Assembly: GCA_946482165.1 (NCBI GenBank)
Contig: CAMLQS010000285.1
Span: forward strand, 1 to 6,674
DNA from: an uncultured Verrucomicrobiota bacterium
GTDB taxonomy: Bacteria > Verrucomicrobiota > Verrucomicrobiae > Opitutales > Opitutaceae
Length of the DNA stretch: 6,674 nucleotides
Direction: 5' to 3'
The notes below the pieces were generated by a model. The model was not told where the DNA came from, made no database searches, and was given only the letters and a program-made list of their open reading frames with translations. Below, one piece after another: positions 1-6,500 of the stretch (the first letter of the stretch is position 1; every line of letters begins with the position of its first letter). Both the position numbers and the translations under genes were made by a program.

Positions 1-250
1 GGCCGCCGGGTTCGATCACGGGCGGGACGCTTTGGCGGGGGGGGCGACGGCGGTGGGTCGCGGAGGATGCGCGGGCTCCGGAGCGAAGACCGAAAGAAAT
101 GCGGGGGAGTTGACGGGAGCGGGACGCGGAGTGTCGGGGGAAACTAAGGGCGCGCGGGGGCGGAACGGGCAGACCAATATTCTGGTGACGACAGTCCAGC
201 GCTTGCGGGCGGCGATCCGCTGCCCGTGGGAACGCTTGCTCGATTGATAT
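1..250. other. Left flank without a convincing gene
   Basis: This is very G-rich on the plus strand, including eight Gs at 37-44. A plus-strand frame is open from the window edge to a TGA at 245-247, ending 3 bases from the convergent cls stop. It could be the tail of a gene entering from the left, but its Gly/Arg/Ala-rich product has no recognisable motif. Minus-strand frames are also largely open, as expected at this base composition. Apart from the hairpin at 206-226 I see nothing I can support. Confidence 0.3.
206..226. other. Hairpin downstream of cls, flanked by a 7-bp direct repeat
   Basis: CGGGCGGCG (206-214) and CGCTGCCCG (218-226) can pair across a three-base loop. On the plus-strand RNA all nine pairs form (one G-U); on the minus-strand RNA one A-C mismatch remains. 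CGCTTGC occurs at 200-206 and again at 233-239, bracketing the hairpin. It lies 25 bases past the cls stop and could aid 3'-end formation, but no T-run follows on either strand. Confidence 0.3.
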
Positions 251-1669
251 TCACAAAAGCGGGGCGAAGGGGCGGAGGGTGGCTTCGATGGCTTTTTCGA
301 AGCGGGGGCGGCGGGCGAAATTTTCCGGCGTGATCTCCGTGCTGGCGGCGAAGTCTTTTTCGAGGCGTCCCGCGAACTCGGCGGCCGCCTCGGGGTTGCG
401 CGTGAACACGCTGAGCTCGAAGTTCACGCGCAGGGAGCGGTTGTCGAGGTTGGCGGAGCCCACGAGCAGCCAGTCTTCGTCCACGACGGCCGCCTTCGTG
501 TGGTTGAGCGCAAGCGAGTATTCAAAAATCCTTACGCCCGCGGCCATGAGCTCGTCGTAGAAGGAGCGTCCGATGCGCAGGAGCCCCGGATGGTCGGTTT
601 TTTCCGTGATGAGAAGGCGCACGTCGACGCCGCGCGCGGCGCAGAGCTGGAGCGCGATCATGGTGACGCCGTTGGGCACGAAGTAGCCGGTCGTGATCCA
701 GGCGCGGCGGGTGGCGTGGTTGAGGATCGCGACGATGGACGACTGCATCGGCGCGGACGGATCGTCGGGGCCTCCTGCGACGACGAGGGTGGGGAAGCGC
801 CCGGCGGTGCGAGCCTCGGGATAATAACAGGGCTCCACGACCTTGCGCCCGGTGGCGAAAAACCAGTCGTCGGCGAAGCTCTCCTGAAGCACGCAGGCGA
901 TGGGGCCGGTGAGCTCGGCCTGCATGTCGCGCCACGCGCCGAAGTCCGGATCAAGGCCCTGGTATTCGCGTCCGACGTTCATCCCGCCGACGAAGGCGAC
1001 GGCGCCGTCGATGATCTGCACTTTCCGGTGGTTGCGGAGGTTGAAAAGGAAGCGGCGGCGCAGCGGGCTGATGGTCTGGAACCAGGAGAACTCGCCGCCC
1101 GCGGCCACGAGATCGCGGAAGTGCGAGGAGGCGAGGAGCACGGAGCCGAGCTCGTCCAGGAGCACGCGAACCTTCACTCCCCGGCGGGCGGCGGCGACGA
1201 GGGCGTCGCGGAGGACGCGTCCGGCGTCGTCGTCGCGCCAGATGAAAAACTGGACGTGCACGTGGTTTTCCGCGGCGTCGATGCGTTCGCGAAGCGCGCC
1301 GTAGAAGTCGTCGGCGCAGTGGAGGAGGCGAAGCGTGTCGACGCCGGTGGGCGGGATGCCGGTGAGGCGGGCGAGCACGCGGGCGAGACCGGCGTCTTCC
1401 GGCGGAACGCTGGCCAGGGCTTTTTCGTGCCGGCTTTGATGGCGATCCCGGCGGAAGGAGGCGAAGCCGGCGCGGCGGCGGAGGCGTTTGCGGCGAAGGC
1501 GGTCGGCGCCGATGGCCCAGTAGAGCAGGACGCCGAGGTAGGGGAGGAAGAGAATGCCCCAGAACCAGGCGAGGGTGGAGGCGGGGTTTTTGCGGAGAGA
1601 GAGGAGATGGACGATGGCAACGAGCGCGAGGACGTAGCCGAGGATCGTGAAAAAGGTGACGGATTGCAT
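251..1669 (-). CDS. cls: Cardiolipin synthase (phospholipase D family, two HKD motifs)
   Basis: The 472-residue protein is predicted to condense two phosphatidylglycerols into cardiolipin plus glycerol at the inner membrane. Two hydrophobic helices lie at about residues 2-23 and 30-54 (PLDc_N-type anchor) and are followed by a very basic stretch (RLRRKRLRRR). Two phospholipase D catalytic motifs are intact: HRKVQIID (H214, K216, D221), followed by GGMNVGREYQG, and HTKAAVVD (H390, K392, D397), followed by GSANLDNRS. The spacing, the YFVPNG segment and the length match bacterial ClsA-type enzymes. I start it at the ATG at 1667-1669 because the hydrophobic anchor begins there. A longer frame reaching 1816 would run through a transcription terminator and overlap the preceding gene, and its extra 49 residues are rich in Pro/Arg/Ser and look non-coding. 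No Shine-Dalgarno precedes the ATG. The stop is TGA at 251-253. Family assignment is firm; another PLD-type phosphatidyltransferase is the only real alternative. Confidence 0.93.
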   Translation of the reverse strand: MQSVTFFTILGYVLALVAIVHLLSLRKNPASTLAWFWGILFLPYLGVLLYWAIGADRLRRKRLRRRAGFASFRRDRHQSRHEKALASVPPEDAGLARVLARLTGIPPTGVDTLRLLHCADDFYGALRERIDAAENHVHVQFFIWRDDDAGRVLRDALVAAARRGVKVRVLLDELGSVLLASSHFRDLVAAGGEFSWFQTISPLRRRFLFNLRNHRKVQIIDGAVAFVGGMNVGREYQGLDPDFGAWRDMQAELTGPIACVLQESFADDWFFATGRKVVEPCYYPEARTAGRFPTLVVAGGPDDPSAPMQSSIVAILNHATRRAWITTGYFVPNGVTMIALQLCAARGVDVRLLITEKTDHPGLLRIGRSFYDELMAAGVRIFEYSLALNHTKAAVVDEDWLLVGSANLDNRSLRVNFELSVFTRNPEAAAEFAGRLEKDFAASTEITPENFARRPRFEKAIEATLRPFAPLL

Positions 1670-1698
1670 GGAGGCGCGGGCGGCGGCGGAGCGGGACC

Positions 1699-1727
1699 AA
1701 AAAAAGGGGCCCTCGGACGAGGGCCCC
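1699..1727 (-). terminator. Intrinsic (rho-independent) terminator after the DUF4142 gene
   Basis: Read on the minus strand, GGGGCCCTCG, a two-base TC gap, and CGAGGGCCCC form a perfect 10-bp GC-rich inverted repeat (1706-1727; in practice 9 bp with a four-base loop), followed at once by seven Ts (1699-1705). This is the classical layout for termination of minus-strand transcription. It lies about 50 bases past the DUF4142 stop codon and 29 bases before the cls start. On the plus strand no T-run follows, so it is unidirectional. Confidence 0.9.
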
Positions 1728-1734
1728 GAAGGGC
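1723..1734 (-). other. Small UUCG-tetraloop hairpin overlapping the terminator stem
   Basis: On the minus strand GCCC-TTCG-GGGC can form a 4-bp stem closed by a C(UUCG)G tetraloop, a known unusually stable RNA loop. Its 3' arm uses the same GGGGC bases that begin the terminator stem, so the two structures exclude each other. With only 4 bp against 10 it would normally lose. I record it as visible structure, not as a proven regulator. Confidence 0.3.
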
Positions 1735-1778
1735 GAAAGACACGGGACCGCGGGGCGTGCCCGCAATCCGAGCGGGGA

Positions 1779-2429
1779 TCAATCCAGCATCTTGTGCAGA
1801 GACTCGGCGCGCTCAAGGTGGGCTTTCACCTTGGGGAGAAGTTTCTGCGCGGCGGCTGCGATCTCGGGATCCTTGGAATCAACCCCGTTTTCCAGCACGT
1901 CGATGGTGTCTTCGTGGGCGTCGATAATGGCCTTTATATAGGCTTCGTCGTAGTCGCGGCCGGTCTTGTCGGCCCAGTCTTTTTCGAGTTCGCGGGCCAC
2001 GCGCGTGCTGGTCGGCTCGAGCCGGGCGCCCTTGCGGGTGGCGAGGGAGCCGAGCTCTTGCCCGGCGCTCTGGTGCTCGCGGACCATTTCCTCGGCGAAG
2101 GAGCGCACCTGCGGGTTGCTGGCCCGCTGGGCGGCCTGGCGGGAGAGCGCGACTTCGCGCTCGTTAAGCCGGGTGATCTTCTCGAAGAAGCGCTGGTCGC
2201 CGCCTTTCAGGGCGGTGCCGGGACCGGCGAGCGTGTCCGTGGTGGTCATGCCGGGGCCGGTTTTCCCGGCGGTGGTGTTCTGATATTGTCCGCTTGTGGC
2301 GTCGCCGGCGGAGCCGGTGTTGCCCGAATAGGCGCCGGGGTCCGAGGGGATGACGCGGTTTTCGGCCGCGATGGCGAGGGTGGTTCCGGTCAACAAGACC
2401 AAGAGGTGACGGGTAATGTGGGTTTTCAT
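1779..2429 (-). CDS. Exported DUF4142 (ferritin-like fold) protein
   Basis: The protein has 216 residues. Residues 1-22 form a signal peptide: a Lys/Arg/His-containing start, the hydrophobic stretch LLVLLTGTTLAIAA, and likely cleavage near AIAA-EN. Residues 24-76 are a low-complexity Gly/Thr/Ser/Pro linker. Residues 78-214 match the DUF4142 pattern of four helices: FFEKITRLNEREVALS, then VRSFAEEMVREHQSA, then AYIKAIIDAHEDTIDVLE, then LLPKVKAHLERAESL. Family-typical residues visible are E92, H119, H172 and H204. DUF4142 proteins are predicted ferritin-like four-helix bundles of the periplasm or outer envelope. Their biochemical role is not established, and I do not assign metal binding here. 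The gene starts 39 bases after the kinase stop with no terminator between, suggesting co-transcription, and is followed by a strong terminator. The start is chosen by the signal peptide; no Shine-Dalgarno lies at normal distance. Confidence 0.88.
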   Translation of the reverse strand: MKTHITRHLLVLLTGTTLAIAAENRVIPSDPGAYSGNTGSAGDATSGQYQNTTAGKTGPGMTTTDTLAGPGTALKGGDQRFFEKITRLNEREVALSRQAAQRASNPQVRSFAEEMVREHQSAGQELGSLATRKGARLEPTSTRVARELEKDWADKTGRDYDEAYIKAIIDAHEDTIDVLENGVDSKDPEIAAAAQKLLPKVKAHLERAESLHKMLD

Positions 2430-2438
2430 GGCGACATG

Positions 2439-2453
2439 GAGGGTATTCCCCTC
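2439..2453 (-). other. Short hairpin just upstream of the DUF4142 start codon
   Basis: On the minus strand GAGGG-GAATA-CCCTC forms a perfect 5-bp stem with a five-base loop, ending 9 bases before the ATG. GAGGG, in its 5' arm, is the only Shine-Dalgarno-like sequence in the kinase-DUF4142 gap, but it sits about 19 bases from the ATG, farther than usual. No T-run follows, so it is not a terminator. A translational role is possible but unproven, and a stem this short can occur by chance. Confidence 0.3.
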
Positions 2454-2468
2454 GGCTGGCCCGGCCTA

Positions 2469-5400
2469 TCAGGCGGCACGCTCCGCCAGCCCTAGGGCCG
2501 GAGAGGAATCCGGCGCGGGGAGCCCGGCGGTGTCCGACTGGGGAGAGGCTTGGAAGTCCACCCAGAAGCGGCTGCCGTGCCCGCTCTCGGACTCCACCCC
2601 GCAGGCGCCGCCCATGCGCTCGGCGGCGCGCTTCACGAGCGATAGGCCGATGCCCGTGCCGGTGTAATCGCGCGAGCTGTGCAGACGTTGAAACAATTTG
2701 AAGACGCCCTCGTGGTGGCGCTTGTCGATGCCGATGCCGTTGTCCTCGATCCAGAGACGGAAGCGGTCCTCGCGGCGCTCGACGCGCACGCGGACTTCGG
2801 GTTGCCGGCCGGGGGGCACGAACTTGAGGGCGTTGCCCACGAGATTGAAGAGGATCTGCTGCAGGCCCACGCGATCGGCGGGCACGTTGGGCAGCGGGCG
2901 GTCGACGTGTATGACGGCGTGTTTGGCCTGGATGGTTCCGCGGTGCTGGGCGAGGACGTCGTTGAGGATCGGCTCGATCGCAGTGGGCTGCACGAGGATC
3001 TCGGCGCGGGAAAGCCGGCTGTAGGCGAGCAGATCCATGATGAGGGTGTCCATGCGCTCCGCGGCATTGAGGATGAGGCGCATGTTGGCGTGGCCGGAGG
3101 GCGAGAGGCGCGCCTCCCGATCCTCGATGATCGTCTGGGCGAAGCCGTGGATGTGGTGCAGCGGCACGCGGAGATCGTGCGAGGCCGAGTAGGTGAACGC
3201 CTCCAGTTCCTCGTTCACTTCGCGGAGGCGCGCGGTGCGGGAGCGGACCTCGCTTTCGAGGTGATCGGCATGGCGTTTGAGTTCCGAGCGCGCCTCGGTC
3301 AAATCGAGGTAGGCGCGGCGCTGGGCATCGATGTTGGTGGCGGTGCCGACCCACTGCACGACGCGGCCATCCTGATCGCGGCGGGCGAGGGCGAGGCTGA
3401 GAAACCAGTGGTATTCGCCGTCGGCGCCGCGGAGGCGATGCTCGACCTCGTAGCTGTCGCCCGAGGCGAGGGCGCGGGCCCAGCGACGCGAGGTTTCCTC
3501 GACGTCGTCGGGATGGACGATTTCGTGCCAGCGTTCGCCGAGCGCGTCCTCCCCGAAGATGCCGGTGTATTCGCTCCAGCGGCGGTTGACGTAGTCCTGG
3601 CGTCCGTGGGCGTCGGCGGTCCAGACGTTTTGCGGCATGGCGTCGGCGAGGAAGCGGTAACGCTCGACCATGTCGGCCATGTCCTGTTCGGCGCGTTTGC
3701 GCGCGGTGATGTCGAGGACGAGAACGAAACAGCCCACGATCTCTCCGTTTTCGTCGCGGTGCGGGGTGTAGAGCGCGTTGATCCAGCGGGTGCCGCCGTG
3801 GCGGTATTCGGCGAGTTCCTCGAAGGCGATTTCCTCGCCTTGCATGACGCGCTCGAAGCGGGGGGCGATGCGAGCGAAGACCTTGTCGCCAAGGACCTCG
3901 ATGACGGGGCGTCCGCGGACGCGTTCGGGTTTTAGGCCGAACCACTTTTCGTAGGCGAGATTCACGAGCCCGTAGCGCAGATCGCGGCCGATGTAGGCGA
4001 CGAGGGCCGGCATGGTGTCGACGATGAGCTTCAGCTCGGCCTCCTTCCGGCGGAGCGACTGCTCGGCCTCGATGCGCTGGGTCACGTCCGTGACCGTGCC
4101 GATCCACTCCTCGACGGCGCCGTCGGGCCCGTGAATGGCCGCGGCGCGGGCGTGGACGTAGTGGTAGCGGCCATCGGCGGCGAGCATCCGATAGGTGGCT
4201 TCCCACGAGTGGCAGGCTTCGTCGGGACGCAGCCAGTGCTCCTTGATTCGTTCGCGATCGGCGGGGTGGATAAGGCGGAACCACATCGGGCAGGTGCCGG
4301 GTTCGGTGGCGATGCCGGTGAACTGCTCCCAACCTTCCACCTCGTGGATGACGCCGCGGGAATCGGCGGTCCAGACGATGGCCGCGCTGGTGGTGATGAG
4401 CGTGCGGTGGCGGCGTTCGCTGCGGGCGAGATCCGCAGCCATGCGCCGAGCCTCGGTGATGTCGTAGGCGTGCATGACGACGCCGACGACCTGGCCGGAA
4501 CCGTCGAGGTCCGGGCGATAGCTGACCATGACGTCGCGGCGGCGTCCGTCGCCATGGATGACGTTCTCGTGGCTGACGGCGTGGCCCGCGAGGGCGTTCT
4601 GCACGTGGGGGCGAACCTGCGCGTAGGCCTCGGCGCCCATGAGCTCGCGAAGGGTGTTGCCCGAGATCCGCGAGGCTTCGAGTCCGAGCCATTTCTCGTA
4701 TTGGAGGTTGTGCAGGACGAACCGCTCGCCGACGTCGATGTAGGCGACCATGGCGGGCACGGCGTCGATGATCGTCTTGAGCAGACCGCGCTGGCGCTTG
4801 AGCTCCGTCTCGGCGGCCTTGCGGGCGGTGAGATCGAGTATGAAGACGATGGCGGTGGCGCCGTCGGGATTGACGTTGCCGCCGACGAGGACGGGGAACT
4901 CCGAGCCGTCGGCGCGAATGCAGATCTTTTCGAAAGGCTCGCAACGTTTGCCCTCGGCCAGATTGGCCCAGAGGAAGGCGCCGAAGTGGTGGCGGCGGTC
5001 GCCGATGCGAGAACGCAGTCCGATGCCGCCGGCCGCGAGTTCCTCGCGGGTGTATCCGGCGAGGCGGAGGAAAGTGTCGTTGCCGGCGCGGATGCGGCCG
5101 GCGCGGTCGATGAGGCAGATGCCGAAGATGTCGGCGTCCCACGCGGACCGGAACTGGCGATCGCTGTGTTCGCGATCGCGGCGGGCGCGTTCCTCGGCGG
5201 CGAGCGCGTCGCGGACGCCCCGGTGCAAGCGGGCGTTTTCGAGGGCGAAGGCGGCGATGCCGCCGACCTTGAGGGCGAGTTGAACGGTGTCGGAGTTGAA
5301 GACGCGGCAGGATTCCGCGGACGAGAACGCGAGCACGCCGATGACCCGGCCGGCTACGCGCAGGGGCACGCCGACGAACGAGACGAGACCGAGGGTGCGG

Positions 5401-6500
5401 AGGTAGGCGAGGTGCTCGTCGTCGGTGGCGAGCTCGGCGAGAAACGCGTCCTCGATTCGCTCGACCACGCGCGGCTCGCCTTCCTGCAGAATGCGCTCGA
5501 AGCAAGCCGGCGTGCGGGCGGCGTCGCGGCTGCGGTGCGCCATTTCGTTGGCGCGAAGAACCTTTTCCGACTCGACGTGGTGGATGTGGACGGGGCGGAG
5601 GGCGCCGTTGGTTTCGTCGACGAGAAGAATGAAACACCAGTCGGCGAGAGCCGGCACGACGGAGCGCGTGACGGTTTCGGCGGTCTTATGGAGGTCGAGC
5701 GAGGCGGCCAGTCCGCGATGGAGGTCGCCGATGAAACGGAGTTCGTCGCGCTCCTGGTGGGAGCTGGTGACGTCGGTGCCGGAGCCGGTAAAGCCCTCGA
5801 AATTGCCCTCGCGGCTGAGACGCGGCACCGCGTGCTCGAGAATCCAGCGATAGGTGCCGTCGGAGCGGCGCAAGCGATACTCCACCTGGTAGGGGACGCA
5901 GGCGGCCTGCGCTTCGGCGATGAGGGTCCGGACCCGGCCGAGGTCGGCGGGGTGGACGAGTTGCAGCCGGTCGACCTCGCGGCGGTTGGGGCTCACGCCG
6001 GTGAAGTTGCGCCAGGCTTGATTGACGAAGCCCGTGCCCTCGGGGCCTTGCGTGGACCACACAAAACCGGGCGAGTGGTCGGCCATGTTCTCGAAGTCGA
6101 GCACCGCCTGTCCGCGCGCCGCGGTCCACTCGGAAAAGGACCCGCGGATGAGGCCGCAAAGCAGGCTCGCGATCAGGCACTGGCCGAGTGTGACACCGGC
6201 GGTCACGAGATCGACGGGTGCCAAGGGAGCGACCCCGCCCTGAGCGACAAAGAGCCATGCGCAGAGAGGAACGCCGACGACGGCGGTAAGGATGCCTGAC
6301 GACGTGCCGCAGAGCCAGGCCGCCAGAATCACCATCGGGAAGAGCGTGGCGTAGGGTATCCGCGCCCCCGCCCATGGATGCAGAGCCAAACGTTGCGCGA
6401 GGGCGGCGAGCAGGCAGATGGCGACCACCCCGAGGGCCAGACGAGGAGAGCGCAACTCCGGGACCGAAAGAGGGGACTTAATCCAACGCGTCACATTCAC
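2469..6500 (-). CDS. Membrane-anchored multi-PAS/GAF sensor histidine kinase
   Basis: The protein has 1343 residues. Four hydrophobic helices (about 18-38, 47-64, 66-86, 95-118) form a DUF4118-like anchor with almost no periplasmic part. Then come PAS1 (132-247), GAF (266-424), PAS2 (445-560), PAS3 (573-686), PAS4 (694-812), PAS5 (821-936), PAS6 (944-1060), a charged coiled-coil linker (about 1062-1098), HisKA and HATPase_c. The phosphoacceptor is H1108 in SASHDLRVPL. The N-box (N1219, N1223 in LFNLVGNALKF), G1 box (DNGIGID, D1253) and G2 box (GTGIGLSLVK, from G1281) are intact, so it should bind ATP and autophosphorylate. There is no receiver domain, and no response regulator lies in the window. 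Ligands cannot be told from sequence; I see no clear flavin or bilin signature. The start is GTG at 6498-6500, just before the first helix; a second GTG two codons on is an alternative. It ends in TGA TAG. Confidence 0.92.
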   Translation of the reverse strand: MNVTRWIKSPLSVPELRSPRLALGVVAICLLAALAQRLALHPWAGARIPYATLFPMVILAAWLCGTSSGILTAVVGVPLCAWLFVAQGGVAPLAPVDLVTAGVTLGQCLIASLLCGLIRGSFSEWTAARGQAVLDFENMADHSPGFVWSTQGPEGTGFVNQAWRNFTGVSPNRREVDRLQLVHPADLGRVRTLIAEAQAACVPYQVEYRLRRSDGTYRWILEHAVPRLSREGNFEGFTGSGTDVTSSHQERDELRFIGDLHRGLAASLDLHKTAETVTRSVVPALADWCFILLVDETNGALRPVHIHHVESEKVLRANEMAHRSRDAARTPACFERILQEGEPRVVERIEDAFLAELATDDEHLAYLRTLGLVSFVGVPLRVAGRVIGVLAFSSAESCRVFNSDTVQLALKVGGIAAFALENARLHRGVRDALAAEERARRDREHSDRQFRSAWDADIFGICLIDRAGRIRAGNDTFLRLAGYTREELAAGGIGLRSRIGDRRHHFGAFLWANLAEGKRCEPFEKICIRADGSEFPVLVGGNVNPDGATAIVFILDLTARKAAETELKRQRGLLKTIIDAVPAMVAYIDVGERFVLHNLQYEKWLGLEASRISGNTLRELMGAEAYAQVRPHVQNALAGHAVSHENVIHGDGRRRDVMVSYRPDLDGSGQVVGVVMHAYDITEARRMAADLARSERRHRTLITTSAAIVWTADSRGVIHEVEGWEQFTGIATEPGTCPMWFRLIHPADRERIKEHWLRPDEACHSWEATYRMLAADGRYHYVHARAAAIHGPDGAVEEWIGTVTDVTQRIEAEQSLRRKEAELKLIVDTMPALVAYIGRDLRYGLVNLAYEKWFGLKPERVRGRPVIEVLGDKVFARIAPRFERVMQGEEIAFEELAEYRHGGTRWINALYTPHRDENGEIVGCFVLVLDITARKRAEQDMADMVERYRFLADAMPQNVWTADAHGRQDYVNRRWSEYTGIFGEDALGERWHEIVHPDDVEETSRRWARALASGDSYEVEHRLRGADGEYHWFLSLALARRDQDGRVVQWVGTATNIDAQRRAYLDLTEARSELKRHADHLESEVRSRTARLREVNEELEAFTYSASHDLRVPLHHIHGFAQTIIEDREARLSPSGHANMRLILNAAERMDTLIMDLLAYSRLSRAEILVQPTAIEPILNDVLAQHRGTIQAKHAVIHVDRPLPNVPADRVGLQQILFNLVGNALKFVPPGRQPEVRVRVERREDRFRLWIEDNGIGIDKRHHEGVFKLFQRLHSSRDYTGTGIGLSLVKRAAERMGGACGVESESGHGSRFWVDFQASPQSDTAGLPAPDSSPALGLAERAA
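3321..4784 (-). repeat. Tandem duplication of a PAS-PAS module inside the kinase
   Basis: Kinase residues 573-812 (PAS3-PAS4) and 821-1060 (PAS5-PAS6) line up with an almost constant offset of 249-251 residues. Matching landmarks are VPAMVAYI with MPALVAYI, YEKWLGL with YEKWFGL, DITEARR with DITARKR, IVWTADSRG with NVWTADAHG, LIHPADRE with IVHPDDVE, and GTVTDVTQR with GTATNIDAQR. The first PAS of each unit resembles the PAS_4 type and the second the PAS_3 type. PAS1 (FVWSTQGP, LVHPADL) also resembles the PAS_3 halves. The copies are well diverged in protein sequence, so this is an old duplication and not a recent perfect repeat. Confidence 0.7.

Noticed and set aside
37..57. G-rich run including eight Gs as a possible G-quadruplex
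   Set aside because: In DNA this G-rich such runs are expected, and nothing nearby (no promoter or gene start) gives it a role. It is as likely a sequencing trouble spot.
182..247. A stretch in the plus-strand left-flank frame (RLRAAIRCPWERLLD) faintly recalling the start of MazG-type pyrophosphohydrolases
   Set aside because: The MazG motif lies near a protein's N-terminus and continues differently, whereas here a TGA follows at once. The match is a few residues and probably chance.
1670..1816. A 49-residue N-terminal extension of cls from an ATG at 1814-1816
   Set aside because: It would translate the terminator hairpin and T-run, overlap the end of the DUF4142 gene, and add a Pro/Arg/Ser-rich segment before the membrane anchor. 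The internal ATG at 1667-1669 fits the family.
500..1927. A 475-codon plus-strand open frame across cls
   Set aside because: It is an antisense shadow of cls that runs through the terminator into the DUF4142 gene and has no recognisable domain.
2164..5637. A 1157-codon minus-strand open frame overlapping the kinase and DUF4142 genes
   Set aside because: It encodes an Arg/Pro-dominated product typical of a shifted frame in GC-rich DNA. The overlapping frame has full PAS, HisKA and ATPase motifs.
4131..6299. A 722-codon plus-strand open frame antisense to the kinase
   Set aside because: Its translation is Gly/Ala/Val/Asp/Glu-rich with no fold or motif. It is the mirror of a GC-rich coding strand, where stop codons are rare in antisense frames.
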